This document shows, one piece after another, positions 53,087 to 62,973 of a DNA stretch of 64,000 nucleotides. The DNA is from Salinimonas chungwhensis DSM 16280. GTDB taxonomy: Bacteria; Pseudomonadota; Gammaproteobacteria; Enterobacterales; Alteromonadaceae. Made by a program: the position numbers and the translations under genes. The stretch spans positions 168,720-232,719 of the forward strand of contig NZ_KB899379.1 of the NCBI RefSeq assembly GCF_000378185.1. The letters run 5' to 3'. The notes beneath the pieces were generated by a model. It saw nothing but the letters and a program-made list of their open reading frames with translations, was not told the origin of the DNA and did not search any database. Numbering within the stretch: the stretch's first letter is position 1; each line of letters opens with the position of its first letter.

Positions 53087-53315
53087 GAACAGGCGAGCTC
53101 TTGTTAATAGAAAACATTGCCTAGTGTAGCGAGAATCACGCTCGAGTATAAGCCGCAGTGAGGTTTTTATTCCTATCAATAGGTATGAGCCTGCGCCCTG
53201 CCCCACCTCTTACTGTCGCTGTTTATACCGATGAAGATTACATCTGCGTTAGTTATTAACATTTTTCTTACCCTGATTTGATCTTTGCAAAATTTGATGT
53301 AAACTTCATTTAAAC

Positions 53316-53332
53316 AACTGGTCAGATGAGCG
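53316..53332 (+). promoter_or_regulatory. Candidate FadR-type half operator upstream of fadE
   Basis: The bases AACTGGTCAGATGAGCG end 11 bases before the fadE start. The left part AACTGGTC-GA fits the consensus of the fatty-acid regulator FadR (AACTGGTCNGACCAGTT); the right half is not well matched. FadR represses fadE in enterobacteria and is released by acyl-CoA. The assignment is by comparison from memory and by position only. Confidence 0.4.
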
Positions 53333-53343
53333 GATGAGTTAAT

Positions 53344-55608
53344 ATGAGTATTAGAAAAAGTCTGAAAAAAGTCCTTCCTCCAATTTCTGTTACCGAGCAG
53401 GAAGCACTTGATGCCGGTGACATTTGGATCGAATCATCAATTTATCAGGGTAAACCTGATATGGACGCACTGCGTGCAATCCCCAGAGCGGATCTAAGTG
53501 CAGACGAAAAAGCATTTATGGACGGCCCGGTACAAGAATTACTGGGTATGATTGACGATTTTGAGCTGGCCAACAGCACCCACATTCCTCAGGAGATTCT
53601 GGATTTTCTGGGCGAAAATCGTTTTTTCTCGATGATCATTCCAAAGAAATTTGGTGGTCTTGAATTTAGTCCCTATGCCAACTCAACGGTTGTAGCAACG
53701 ATTGCTGCGCGCAGCGGTGCCATTGCCGTTACCGTTATGGTGCCTAATTCTTTGGGTCCGGGCGAACTGTTGATGCATTATGGAACCTCTGAGCAGCAGG
53801 ATTACTGGCTGCCGCGTCTGGCTGTAGGCAAGGATATTCCCTGTTTTGCATTAACCAGCCCTGAGGCCGGTTCAGATGCAGGCGGTATTCCTGATGCAGC
53901 AATTGTGACCAAAGGTCAGTGGAATGGCGAAGAAGTTGTAGGTTTATCGGTAACCTGGGATAAGCGTTATATCACGTTGGCGCCCATTGCTACCGTATTG
54001 GGTCTGGCATTTAAAGTGTACGACCCTGAAGGATTGCTGGGCGGTAAACAGGAGCTGGGCATTACCTGTGCGTTGCTGCCAAAAACCCATCCGGGTGTTG
54101 AGCTGGGTAATCGTCACGATCCCATGGGCCAGCGTTTTTACAATGGCACGACCCGCGGTAAAGATGTTTTCATTCCTATGGATTTCATCATTGGCGGCCA
54201 GAAGAATATCGGTCGCGGCTGGCAGATGCTGGTGAGCTGTCTGGGCGCTGGTCGCGGTATTTCCCTTCCGGCCATGGGCGTCGCCACTGCGCAGGCTTCA
54301 TTTAAAGGCGCTGCTGAATACAGCTATGTACGTGAACAGTTCGGTTTGCCTATTGGCCGCTTTGAAGGTATTCAGGGTAAGATGGCGGATATCGCTGGCA
54401 AAACCTTTTTGTTAGAAGCCATGCGAGTTCTGACCACAGAAGGTCTGGGCATGGGCCTGAAGCCTTCTGTAGTAACGGCCATTGCGAAATACCACATGAC
54501 TGAGCTGGGCCGCGATGTGCTCAACTCAGCCATGGATATTCAGGCCGGTAAGGCCATTCAGCGTGGCCCGCAAAATACTCTGGCGGGTGCTTACAGCGCC
54601 GTGCCAATTGCGATTACGGTAGAAGGCGCTAATATTCTGACCCGTAACCTGATGATTTTTGGTCAGGGCGCAATGCGCTGCCACCCGTATCTCAAAGATA
54701 TGGTAGATTTGATTCACAGCGATGATAGCAGCGCTGATGGTGAGTTTAATAAGGTATTGCGTAAGACAATCAGTTTCAGCGTTAAAAATTCGCTGCGCAG
54801 TATTGGTCAGAGCTACCTGCCATTTACCCGTGATGCTAAATCTGCGCTGCCTGAAGTTCGCAAATACGAAAAGCGGATGAACAGCATTTCTGCCAAGCTG
54901 GCACCGCTGGCTGATTTGTCCCTGGCCGTTTTGGGCGGAGACCTGAAAAAAGCAGAATTGTTGTCGGCCCGCTTAGGCGATGTCATGAGCTACATGTATG
55001 GCGCGATGGCGGCAATACGCTTTTATGAGCAGCGAGTTGAAGATCGCCAGCAGGCGCGGCCATTCTTTGATTATGCGATACAGTGGAGCCTGATGCAGGC
55101 GGAGCAGGCGATTGTTGATTTCATCAATAATTTCCCGAACACGCCGACCCGTGGCCTGATGCGTGTTCTGACGAATACTTACAGCAACAGTGTAAGTGGC
55201 ATTTCAGACAAACTGGTCAACGAACTGGCCACTGCCTCTATGCAGGACAGTTCGATTAAGGCACAGCTTACTCATCTGGTACGTACATTACCTGGTGATG
55301 GCAACGACATTAATGAGCAGGCATTTAAAGCGAAGCACGCGGTAGCGCATCTGCTTAGCAAAGTACAAAAAGCGTTGCGTAAAGAGCCGGTAGTACCTTT
55401 TGTTTCTTTTGAAAATGCGCTGAATAAGCTGCAGGAGAAAGGTGTTATTAATGCCGCTGAAGCCGAGCAGCTGCATGATTACAATGAAAAACGTAAACTT
55501 GCGGTAAGGGTGGATGAATTCACCTTTGATCTGGAGCTACTGACCCCGGAAGAAACGATGCCGGATGTCACGCCTGAGCCGGAAAACAGCAAGAACGAAG
55601 CGGCATAA
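53344..55608 (+). CDS. fadE: Acyl-CoA dehydrogenase of the FadE type
   Basis: FadE oxidises fatty acyl-CoA to enoyl-CoA, the first step of beta-oxidation, passing electrons to the respiratory chain. The 754-residue protein has the acyl-CoA dehydrogenase core with CFALTSPEAGSDAGG (FAD- and substrate-binding) near 175-189 and VEGANILTRNLMIFGQGAM near 426-445, which holds the catalytic Glu, and then a C-terminal DUF1974 extension (about 480-745) characteristic of FadE. E. coli FadE (814 residues) starts with membrane segments; this one lacks them. It is transcribed alone, with a terminator right after it. Confidence 0.94.
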   Translation: MSIRKSLKKVLPPISVTEQEALDAGDIWIESSIYQGKPDMDALRAIPRADLSADEKAFMDGPVQELLGMIDDFELANSTHIPQEILDFLGENRFFSMIIPKKFGGLEFSPYANSTVVATIAARSGAIAVTVMVPNSLGPGELLMHYGTSEQQDYWLPRLAVGKDIPCFALTSPEAGSDAGGIPDAAIVTKGQWNGEEVVGLSVTWDKRYITLAPIATVLGLAFKVYDPEGLLGGKQELGITCALLPKTHPGVELGNRHDPMGQRFYNGTTRGKDVFIPMDFIIGGQKNIGRGWQMLVSCLGAGRGISLPAMGVATAQASFKGAAEYSYVREQFGLPIGRFEGIQGKMADIAGKTFLLEAMRVLTTEGLGMGLKPSVVTAIAKYHMTELGRDVLNSAMDIQAGKAIQRGPQNTLAGAYSAVPIAITVEGANILTRNLMIFGQGAMRCHPYLKDMVDLIHSDDSSADGEFNKVLRKTISFSVKNSLRSIGQSYLPFTRDAKSALPEVRKYEKRMNSISAKLAPLADLSLAVLGGDLKKAELLSARLGDVMSYMYGAMAAIRFYEQRVEDRQQARPFFDYAIQWSLMQAEQAIVDFINNFPNTPTRGLMRVLTNTYSNSVSGISDKLVNELATASMQDSSIKAQLTHLVRTLPGDGNDINEQAFKAKHAVAHLLSKVQKALRKEPVVPFVSFENALNKLQEKGVINAAEAEQLHDYNEKRKLAVRVDEFTFDLELLTPEETMPDVTPEPENSKNEAA

Positions 55609-55631
55609 ACGCCCTTCAAGCCCCCTTAGAA

Positions 55632-55658
55632 ACAGGAGCATTATGCTCCTGTTTTTTT
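55632..55658 (+). terminator. Intrinsic terminator of fadE
   Basis: The inverted repeat ACAGGAGCA / TGCTCCTGT (9-base-pair stem, 3-base loop) is followed directly by seven T residues (55,652-55,658). It lies about 25 bases after the fadE stop and has the complete form of a Rho-independent terminator. Confidence 0.93.
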
Positions 55659-55776
55659 ATATCTTCTGATAATAAGATTTTTGACACTTCTTTGCGCAGC
55701 TTCGATACAATGATTCCTAATCAATCTCAGGAATTGCTTTTTCCTGCTTCTGTTCAATAACAATAACGATTCGACC

Positions 55777-56355
55777 ATGGCCCAGCTTTATTTTTATTAC
55801 TCGGCAATGAATGCCGGAAAGTCTACCGCGCTGCTTCAGTCGGCATACAATTACCGCGAGCGGGGAATGAATACCGTTATCTTTACAGCGGCATTGGATG
55901 ATCGCTATGGCACAGGCAAGGTTGCCTCACGTATCGGCCTGCAGGCTGATGCCCGGCTGTTCAGCGACACCGACAATTTGTTTGATAATGTCATGATGCA
56001 ACATAGACAACAAAAGCTGCATTGCGTATTTATTGATGAAGCGCAGTTTCTGACCCGTGCTCAGGTGCGCCAGTTGGTCGAGGTGGTGGATGAGTTGGAT
56101 ATACCGGTTTTGGCGTATGGCCTGCGCACTGACTTTCTGGGTGAAACCTTTGCCGGCAGTCACTATCTTCTGGCCTGGGCGGATAAATTAGCCGAACTTA
56201 AAACTGTCTGTCATTGTGGCCGCAAAGCCAGTTTTGTGGTGCGGCTTGATGATAATGGCGAAGCAGTCACATGCGGTGATCAGGTGCAGATTGGCGGTAA
56301 CGATCGCTACGAATCCATGTGCCGTAAACATTTTAAACAACTGGTATGGGACTAA
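55777..56355 (+). CDS. tdk: Thymidine kinase
   Basis: Tdk phosphorylates thymidine in the pyrimidine salvage pathway. The 192-residue protein has the Walker [10 protein letters not shown] near residues 9-17, the catalytic Glu in VFIDEAQFL (about 88-96), and the zinc site formed by CHCGRKA and, near the C-terminus, a CGD...YESMCRKHF block. All four zinc ligands (C/C/C/C-H pattern) look intact, and length is normal. It lies 9 bases before the SDR gene. Confidence 0.96.
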   Translation: MAQLYFYYSAMNAGKSTALLQSAYNYRERGMNTVIFTAALDDRYGTGKVASRIGLQADARLFSDTDNLFDNVMMQHRQQKLHCVFIDEAQFLTRAQVRQLVEVVDELDIPVLAYGLRTDFLGETFAGSHYLLAWADKLAELKTVCHCGRKASFVVRLDDNGEAVTCGDQVQIGGNDRYESMCRKHFKQLVWD

Positions 56356-56364
56356 TCAAAATCA

Positions 56365-57111
56365 ATGAGACGTAATATACTGATAACCGGCGCCAGTTCA
56401 GGCCTGGGTCGTGGCATGGCGATTGAATTCGCCCGCCGGGGTCACAATCTGGCGCTTTGCGCCAGACGCGAAGAACACCTGGAGTCGCTGCGCAAAGAAT
56501 GCCTGGCGATTGATCGGACACTGAAAATTCGTACACATACACTGGATGTAAATGATCACGATGCAGTTTTTGAGGTTTTTCAGCATTTTTCAGAACAGCT
56601 GGGAGGCCTAGACAGGATCATTGTCAACGCCGGGATGGGCAAAGGCGCCTCTATAGGTACTGGCCACTTTAAAGCCAATAAGGAGACTGCCACTACCAAC
56701 TTTGTGTCTGCGTTGGCTCAGTGTGAAGCGGCGATGGAAATTTTTCGCAAACAAAATGCCGGTCACTTGGTTACCGTCTCCTCTGTCAGCGGATTACGCG
56801 GATTTCGTCGTGCCCTGACCGTTTATGCTGCCACCAAGGCAGCCCTGAGCTCGTTATCTGAAGGTATCCGTATTGATGTAATGGATACGCCGATCAAAGT
56901 GACCACCGTGCACCCTGGATTCATCCGTTCAGCGATTAATGAGAAAGTAAAAAATGCGCCTTTTATGGTTGATACAGAAACCGGGTGTAAGGCACTGGTA
57001 AAGGCCATTAACAAAGAGTCGGCCAATGCATTTGTGCCAGCATGGCCCTGGGCGTTTGCACGTTACTTTTTGCGGGTAGCCCCACTTTCTTTTCTGTCTA
57101 AAATGAGTTAA
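56365..57111 (+). CDS. Short-chain dehydrogenase/reductase (SDR)
   Basis: The 248-residue protein has the NAD(P)-binding TGASSGLGRGMAIEFA (residues 7-22, TGxxxGxG), a conserved NAG in IVNAGMGKG, and the catalytic Ser, Tyr and Lys in VSSVSGLRGFRRALTVYAATKAAL (Y-x3-K). A hydrophobic end near the C-terminus (WPWAFARYFLRVAPLSFL) may touch the membrane. It belongs to the classical SDR group; the substrate is unknown. It lies 9 bases after tdk and may be co-transcribed with it. Confidence 0.9.
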   Translation: MRRNILITGASSGLGRGMAIEFARRGHNLALCARREEHLESLRKECLAIDRTLKIRTHTLDVNDHDAVFEVFQHFSEQLGGLDRIIVNAGMGKGASIGTGHFKANKETATTNFVSALAQCEAAMEIFRKQNAGHLVTVSSVSGLRGFRRALTVYAATKAALSSLSEGIRIDVMDTPIKVTTVHPGFIRSAINEKVKNAPFMVDTETGCKALVKAINKESANAFVPAWPWAFARYFLRVAPLSFLSKMS

Positions 57112-57217
57112 ATCTAAAATAAAGATTAATACAATAGAAATTAATACTTTTAAACGAATCACAGCGCATTGCATACTCTAGCTCTCCATTACCAGTAATC
57201 CAGCTAAGGAAAGAGCA

Positions 57218-57370
57218 ATGCAAACCATCAAGAAGTTTTTCTCAGTAGTATCACCAACAATGAACCCCGCGACAACACCGTCGGTGGCAGTTCAGGTGGT
57301 CTGTAACTACAACAACAACTATTATGGCGACCAGGTCTGCAAATGCGAGATGCCAGCGCCGCGCGCGTGA
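57218..57370 (+). CDS. Small cysteine-containing protein of unknown function (50 residues)
   Basis: This frame of 50 codons begins ATG at 57,218 after AAGGAAAGAG, a strong ribosome-binding site 6-8 bases away. The protein starts MQTIKKFFSVVSPTMNP and ends in CNYNNNYYGDQV, then CKCEMPAPRA. It has three cysteines (29, 41 and 43) and an Asn/Tyr-rich middle. The first half could serve as a leader and the second half as a mature peptide, as in ribosomally made, modified peptides, but no modification enzyme or exporter is next to it. A possible promoter is TTTAAA (57,149-57,154), 17 bases, CATACT (57,172-57,177). It lies between the SDR gene and a LacI regulator on the other strand, and it does not match any family I know. 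Confidence 0.5.
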   Translation: MQTIKKFFSVVSPTMNPATTPSVAVQVVCNYNNNYYGDQVCKCEMPAPRA

Positions 57371-57413
57371 CCGTACGGCCGTAACTGACCTTATAACCTG
57401 GTTCCGGCGATGC

Positions 57414-58439
57414 TTAGACAGTTTCTCCGGCGATGATCTCGTAGGCAAGGACTTCGTTGCTCATCGAATGATTTAGCAGCTGTCTGGCTGCCAGCTCACC
57501 TTTGTTGATACTTGACTGGCAGACAGTGGTAAGAAGTGGCCGTGTTCTGGCCGCTTCTTCGATTCCATCAAAACCAGTTATTTTCAGCTCATCCGGCACG
57601 CGAATACCTCTAGCCAGGGCCACCTGCAGCAATTCGAGCGCTATGATATCACTCATACACATTATGGTGGTTGGTCTGGGAATGCTATCAAGTGCCTGTA
57701 CAGCCGCTTCTTTAGCATAATGCCCCTGGCTTTCAGGAATGTGCCAGATCAGATGATTATCGATATTTTTGCCATGCTGTGCCGCTGCGCGCTTATACCC
57801 GTTTAAGCGGCGATGGGAAATTGATGTACTGGCTTCAAGCAAAGCATGGCCGTCGATCCGGCAAGTTTGCGAGGCATCAATAAGCTTCAGTCCCAGCACC
57901 GCAATGTTATCATCAGACTCAATTGTCTGACTGGCGATATCAAACGCCGCCTGTTCGTTATCAATATTTACCGATGGCAGGCCGTCAATATCAAAGTCAA
58001 CGGTGACTACAGCCTTGGCTAATGATTTTAGTTCATCAGCAAGGGCCCTATTGTGAGGTGCGCCGTAGCAGATAAAGCCATCTACAAAGTCGCTGACATT
58101 TCGGATGCTGGCCTCGTTACCGCTAAATAGCAGTAGGTGCTTATTGTGCTCACTAAGTACCCGGGAAACCCCCTTGATAAACATACTGGCTACCGGATCG
58201 CTGACCATATACTCAATGCTATCGGCAAGAATCAAGGCGACAATGCCTGACTCGCCTTTACGTAAAATCTGGGCGGCTTTATTTGGGCCGTGATAACCAA
58301 TTTTCTTACACTGCGCCAAAATTTCTTCGCGTTTTTTCGCAGATAACTGGTCCGGACGGTTAAACGCGTTAGATATGGTGGCGGTGGAGACACCGATAAG
58401 ATCAGCAACCCCTTTTAAGGTCAGCTTATTTTTATTCAT
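57414..58439 (-). CDS. LacI-family transcriptional regulator
   Basis: From the ATG at 58,439 the protein has 341 residues. The N-terminal helix-turn-helix is NKLTLKGVADLIGVSTATISNAFNRPDQLS, with the LacI hinge in KKREEILAQCKKIGYHGPN. The rest is a periplasmic-binding-protein-like sensor domain (IVALILADSIEYMVSDPVAS, DGFICYGAPH, ITGFDGIEEAARTRPLLTTV). It represses or activates genes in response to a small molecule, probably a sugar; no sugar-use genes are adjacent. The TTG nine bases upstream is an alternative start. It is a single gene, convergent with the small frame at 57,218. Confidence 0.9.
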   Translation of the reverse strand: MNKNKLTLKGVADLIGVSTATISNAFNRPDQLSAKKREEILAQCKKIGYHGPNKAAQILRKGESGIVALILADSIEYMVSDPVASMFIKGVSRVLSEHNKHLLLFSGNEASIRNVSDFVDGFICYGAPHNRALADELKSLAKAVVTVDFDIDGLPSVNIDNEQAAFDIASQTIESDDNIAVLGLKLIDASQTCRIDGHALLEASTSISHRRLNGYKRAAAQHGKNIDNHLIWHIPESQGHYAKEAAVQALDSIPRPTTIMCMSDIIALELLQVALARGIRVPDELKITGFDGIEEAARTRPLLTTVCQSSINKGELAARQLLNHSMSNEVLAYEIIAGETV

Positions 58440-58546
58440 AGATTTCAATGGGTCATCTCAGCGCACGCAATTGAAGTTTACATATTTTGCAACTAACAGC
58501 CGTCGCTACAAGCACAGACTACCAGTGTCGGGCTGCATAGCACAGT

Positions 58547-59176
58547 TTAGCGGGTGCCGAAAATCCGATCTCCTGCATCGCCCAGCCCGGGTAAGATGTA
58601 CCCGTTACTATCCAGCTTATCATCTACCGAAGCGGTAAAAATATCCACATCCGGATGGGCGTCATTAACCGCTTTTATGCCCTCGGGAGCCGCCACTAAA
58701 AACAGACCCATTATATGCTGACAACCACGTTGCTTGAGCAAGTCGATAGTTGCAATCAAGGTCCCGCCGGTGGCCAGCATGGGATCGACAATCAGTGCAG
58801 TACGCTGGTCAATATCTTTCACGACCTTATCGAAATATGCCACGGGCTCCAGCGTTTCTTCATTACGGTAAAGTCCTACCACGCTAATTTTGGCATTGGG
58901 GATTAATTCCATGACACCGTCCAGCATCCCCAGTCCCGCTCTGAGGATAGGTACCACGGTAATTTTTTTACCTTTGATTTTTTCCACTTCAATATTATCA
59001 CCTGACCAGCTTTCTATGGTCGCGGTCTCTGTTTGCAAATCCCGGGTGGCTTCATAAGTAAGCAGATTGCCAACTTCACTGGCAAGCTGTCGAAAATCTT
59101 TACTGCTCAGGTTTGCCTCACGCATTACACCCAGCTTATGCTGAATGAGCGGATGATTAATTTCATGCACGGCCAT
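58547..59176 (-). CDS. upp: Uracil phosphoribosyltransferase
   Basis: Upp makes UMP from uracil and PRPP in pyrimidine salvage. The 209-residue protein is of normal length and opens [19 protein letters not shown]. Its PRPP-binding loop is in [21 protein letters not shown], and the C-terminal uracil-binding region has [32 protein letters not shown] ribosome-binding site precedes the ATG at 59,176. It is a single gene, about 100 bases after the LacI regulator gene start. Confidence 0.97.
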   Translation of the reverse strand: MAVHEINHPLIQHKLGVMREANLSSKDFRQLASEVGNLLTYEATRDLQTETATIESWSGDNIEVEKIKGKKITVVPILRAGLGMLDGVMELIPNAKISVVGLYRNEETLEPVAYFDKVVKDIDQRTALIVDPMLATGGTLIATIDLLKQRGCQHIMGLFLVAAPEGIKAVNDAHPDVDIFTASVDDKLDSNGYILPGLGDAGDRIFGTR

Positions 59177-59303
59177 GATGGTCTCCAGATTCGCGATGCC
59201 CTTGCGTATGCAAGAGCGTGTTCGTAATGATCAGTTGTAGCGTTATTATCCTGATTTATCTTTATATTTCGACCATATTGCTGGCTATGGTGTAAAATAA
59301 ACG

Positions 59304-60053
59304 TCAGCCGGCAGTATGTTCGTCGCTGAGAGCGGTGGGTTTCTCTATGATGAAGATCAAATCATTGTAATGCCAGGCCAGACGACCAAAAGAAAATAAA
59401 TGAATCAGGCGAACAAAAACCCGGATCGCACGGTCTCTGGCTGACCGCTTTCGCAGATAATTATTTTTACCCAGCATTGCCATCAGATGCAGACCTTCAC
59501 GGTGGCAAAACTGCGTCATTTGGTGACGACCCAATGCCTTATCATAGACTGTAGGATATGGCAGATAGCCGGGTTTACCCGCGTTTTTGTTGCCCTTTAT
59601 CCAGCGATAATAGTACACGTGCAGCCAGTGAGGCGTGTTTCTGGCAACAAAACCATAGACGGTGTCACGGTCCGGTACCTTTATCACCAGCAGGCCACCA
59701 GGTTTCAGCCACCTGTTGAAATTATCCAGCACCCTGGGCACATCAGCGACATGCTCGAGAACATAGGCGGTGTAAATTATATCGTATTGGTGCTCAGGTA
59801 GATTTACCGAGCGCAAATCGCCCACAATAACCGTATCCAGATCATTATGGTTGCGCTGGCGTAATAGCAGCGCCTCTTCATCCAAATCCACGCCGGATAA
59901 TGAATAACATAAATCCGGTAAGGCCAGTTGCCATTTGTTACCGCATCCTGCTTCCAGTATCTGTAGGGTTGAGTCCGGTTTTGCCCGCGAGCTGATGTAT
60001 CTCTCAAGCAGCTTTTTTTCATGTGAGGAATCTGTAACAAGTTGCAGAGCCAA
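59304..60053 (-). CDS. Class I SAM-dependent methyltransferase
   Basis: The 249-residue protein shows the SAM-binding motif I in LQILEAGCGNKWQLAL (E-x-GCG), followed by YSLSGVDLDEEALLLR and, later, the YDIIYTAYVLEHVADVPRVLDNF segment (motif II/III) and a GGLLVIKVPDRD strand. This is the Methyltransf_11-like Rossmann fold. The substrate is unknown; a hydrophobic-basic C-terminal part (HVYYYRWIKGNK, LIHLFSFGRLAWHYNDLIFII) could mark a lipid or glycan acceptor. It is a single gene on the minus strand. Confidence 0.87.
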   Translation of the reverse strand: MALQLVTDSSHEKKLLERYISSRAKPDSTLQILEAGCGNKWQLALPDLCYSLSGVDLDEEALLLRQRNHNDLDTVIVGDLRSVNLPEHQYDIIYTAYVLEHVADVPRVLDNFNRWLKPGGLLVIKVPDRDTVYGFVARNTPHWLHVYYYRWIKGNKNAGKPGYLPYPTVYDKALGRHQMTQFCHREGLHLMAMLGKNNYLRKRSARDRAIRVFVRLIHLFSFGRLAWHYNDLIFIIEKPTALSDEHTAG

Positions 60054-60192
60054 CCGACTTTCTCCGTTTATCTACATACGATAGCGCGTAATATTAAGCG
60101 TAGACAATTTATCACAGCACTGCCGCAGATAAGCCAGTCTCACTGACAGGCCAGCGGGTGTCCCCCGCCGCCCGGTGTGTTTATTTTACGCC

Positions 60193-61203
60193 TCAGTAAT
60201 CCACCACGATTTTGCCAAAGTGTTGCCCGGACGCTTCATACCTGAATGCATCAGCCAAATCATCCAGAGCAAAAGACTTATCTATGACCGGTTCAATATC
60301 CAGCGTTTCAAGGGCATTAACAAAATCATTCTGATGCTGGTGGCTACCTACAATAACGCCCGTCAGCCGGATTTGTTTGCGCATCAACAATGCGGTGGGC
60401 ACTTCCCCGCCGATTCCGGTGAGCACCCCAATCAGTACGATACTGCCGCCAACCCGCGTGGCTTTTATTGAATGGCCCAGCGTCGCTGGTCCGCCAACTT
60501 CCACCACATGATCGACGCCGTACCCATTGGTCCATTCAAGAACGGTTTTACCCCAGTTCTCGTCTGTTTTATAGTTGACCGTAAAGTCTGCGCCCATGCT
60601 CCTCGCTTTTTCCAGTTTTTCGTCGCTGGATGAAGTAATGGCAACCCGCGCGCCCATCGCTTTGGCGATTTGTAATGCATACACTGACACGCCGCCTGTC
60701 CCCAGCAGCAACACGGTATCACCAGGTTTGAGGTTACCTTCTACCACCAGCGCTCGCCAGGCGGTCAGGCCGGCAGTGGTAATCGTGGCGGACTGATTAT
60801 GCTGCCAGTTTTTCGGGGCCCGCGTGAACCAGCTTGCCGGAACAGTTACAAATTCACGGGCATACCCATCGATGCCATCACCGGGTGTTCTGCTAAAATC
60901 GCCTACTGTCGGCCCGCCTGTTTGCCAGTCAGGGAAAAAGACTGATACTACGCTGTCGCCTTCTTTAAAGGCTTTCACATTACTGCCGGCTGCTTTCACA
61001 ACACCGGCGCCATCAGACATAAGAATGCGGCCTTCAGGGGCTTTCATGGTGCCACTGGCTACACCGTAATCGTGATAGTTCAGCGATGACGCATGTAATT
61101 GCACCATAATTTCATCATCTTTAGGTTCCGGTGGCGGAGCCACGTCATTGACTTTGAGCCCGTCCAGCCCTTTATCCGGATTACCTGTTTCGATCTGTTT
61201 CAT
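60193..61203 (-). CDS. Quinone-oxidoreductase-like medium-chain dehydrogenase
   Basis: From the ATG at 61,203 (MKQIETGNPDKGLDGLKVNDV) the protein has 336 residues; the upstream frame to 61,308 lies outside the family. The N-terminal catalytic domain has the MVQLHASSLNYHDYGV strand, where zinc enzymes carry a Cys, here replaced, so it is likely zinc-independent. The NAD(P)-binding domain is shown by VLLLGTGGVSVYALQIAKAMGA. The structural-zinc Cys group is absent. It is expected to reduce quinones or enones with NADPH. It is a single gene with a 204-base gap to the peptidase gene on the other strand. Confidence 0.88.
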   Translation of the reverse strand: MKQIETGNPDKGLDGLKVNDVAPPPEPKDDEIMVQLHASSLNYHDYGVASGTMKAPEGRILMSDGAGVVKAAGSNVKAFKEGDSVVSVFFPDWQTGGPTVGDFSRTPGDGIDGYAREFVTVPASWFTRAPKNWQHNQSATITTAGLTAWRALVVEGNLKPGDTVLLLGTGGVSVYALQIAKAMGARVAITSSSDEKLEKARSMGADFTVNYKTDENWGKTVLEWTNGYGVDHVVEVGGPATLGHSIKATRVGGSIVLIGVLTGIGGEVPTALLMRKQIRLTGVIVGSHQHQNDFVNALETLDIEPVIDKSFALDDLADAFRYEASGQHFGKIVVDY

Positions 61204-61407
61204 AAGCGCCTCTTTCAATTGACCAGAAAAATACGTCGTAGGGTTGTTACATATATAAATGGATATTTGATTATGTCGGCATGGAATTGTTCGACCAAGC
61301 ACTGACAAAAGCCGGTAAATAACGCGCCTCTGCTCGACACTTTTGTTAAGATAGCGTTAAAACAGGCTGTAAATACAGTCAGGATAAACAGAAAAATACG
61401 AGGTTTT

Positions 61408-62949
61408 ATGACTTGGAAGGGATATGTACTGGCAGCAACTGCCAGCCTTACGCTGGGTATTTCTCCCCACACACTTGCTCAGGAAAAAACACCGTCAGAC
61501 TACGGCCGTAAAATCGCCACCGAAATGGCGGTGGAAACAAAGCATCAGACCACAATTGGTGGTGAGCGCGTTGAGTATCGTGCACAGGCAGGTATGCAGC
61601 CGGTCTGGAATGATAACGGTGATGCTATAGCAACGTTGCAATATACCTATTATGAGCGCACGGATACTGACAACAACGACACGCGCCCCTTGTTGATTAG
61701 CTTTAACGGTGGACCCGGGTCCGCCTCTGTGTGGATGCACATTGCCTACACCGGCCCGAAGGTGCTTAATGTTGATGACGAAGGCTACCCGGTACAGCCC
61801 TATGGATTGAAAACTAATCCACATTCGGTGTTGGATGTCGCTGACATTGTGTATGTTAATCCGGTCAACACCGGCTATAGCCGGGTGTTGCCAAATGCTG
61901 AAGGTGAAATGCCATCTAAAGAAGAACAAAAAGAAATGTTCTTTGGCGTCAATGCCGATGTGGAATATCTAGCTGAGTGGATTAATACTTTTGTGTCCAG
62001 GCAGAATCGCTGGCGTGCACCTAAGTATCTGATCGGGGAAAGCTATGGTACAACCCGCGTATCCGGTCTGGCACTGGCACTGCAAAATCAGCAGTGGATG
62101 TACTTAAATGGTGTAATCCTGGTCTCCCCGACTGAACTGGGGATTGCCCGTGATGGTGTGGTGGAAGCGGCTAACCGCCTGCCCTATTTTGCCGCGGCGG
62201 CCTGGCACCACAAGAAATTACCGGCTGAATATCAACAGATGGAGCTGGAAGCCTTTCTGCAGGAAGTGGAGACGTTTACCCTTGAAACGCTGACACCGGC
62301 ACTCAGCCGTGGTGGTTTTATCGGTGATAAAGAAAAACAGGATGTAGTGCGTCAGATGGCACGCTATTCCGGTTTGAGCGAAACGGCGATAGCCCGTAAT
62401 AATCTGGACGTCAGCACCCGCTTTTTCTGGAAAGAGCTATTGCGGGATGAAGGTAAAACGATTGGTCGGCTGGATAGTCGTTACCTGGGTATCGATAAGC
62501 AGGATACGGGCGCCAGCCCCGATTATAATGCAGAGCTGTCCTCCTGGCTGCACTCATTTACCCCGGCCATTAATTACTATCTGAAAAACGAGCTGAAATT
62601 CGATACTGACGTTAAATATAATATGTTCGGCTCAGTTCATCCCTGGGATCGCTCCGATAACAGCACGGGCGAAAATTTACGCAGTGCCATGGCGGCTAAC
62701 CCCTACCTTAACGTAATGATTCAGTCTGGTTATTATGATGGTGCAACTAATTATTTTGATGCTAAGTATACAATGTGGCAGCTTGATCCCAGCGGTAAGA
62801 TGAAAGATCGACTCAGCTTTAAAGGATATCGTAGCGGGCATATGATGTATTTGCGCAAAGAAGATCTTAAATCGGCGAATGATCATATCCGAGAGTTTAT
62901 CAGTGCCACCATTCCTGACGAGGGTGAGCCAGCCCGCTATATGCGTTAA
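61408..62949 (+). CDS. S10 family serine carboxypeptidase
   Basis: The 513-residue protein has a signal peptide (WKGYVLAATASLTLGISPHTLA, cut before QEK) and is exported. It has the S10 oxyanion-hole motif SFNGGPGSASVW near 100-111, the nucleophile Ser in IGESYGTTR (about residue 212), a later Asp in IQSGYYDGATNYF and the catalytic His in YRSGHMMYL near the C-terminus. It should cut single residues from the C-terminus of peptides in the periplasm. It is a single gene divergent from the dehydrogenase gene. Confidence 0.9.
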   Translation: MTWKGYVLAATASLTLGISPHTLAQEKTPSDYGRKIATEMAVETKHQTTIGGERVEYRAQAGMQPVWNDNGDAIATLQYTYYERTDTDNNDTRPLLISFNGGPGSASVWMHIAYTGPKVLNVDDEGYPVQPYGLKTNPHSVLDVADIVYVNPVNTGYSRVLPNAEGEMPSKEEQKEMFFGVNADVEYLAEWINTFVSRQNRWRAPKYLIGESYGTTRVSGLALALQNQQWMYLNGVILVSPTELGIARDGVVEAANRLPYFAAAAWHHKKLPAEYQQMELEAFLQEVETFTLETLTPALSRGGFIGDKEKQDVVRQMARYSGLSETAIARNNLDVSTRFFWKELLRDEGKTIGRLDSRYLGIDKQDTGASPDYNAELSSWLHSFTPAINYYLKNELKFDTDVKYNMFGSVHPWDRSDNSTGENLRSAMAANPYLNVMIQSGYYDGATNYFDAKYTMWQLDPSGKMKDRLSFKGYRSGHMMYLRKEDLKSANDHIREFISATIPDEGEPARYMR

Positions 62950-62973
62950 TCGCGGATCCGTTCAGTAGAGACA

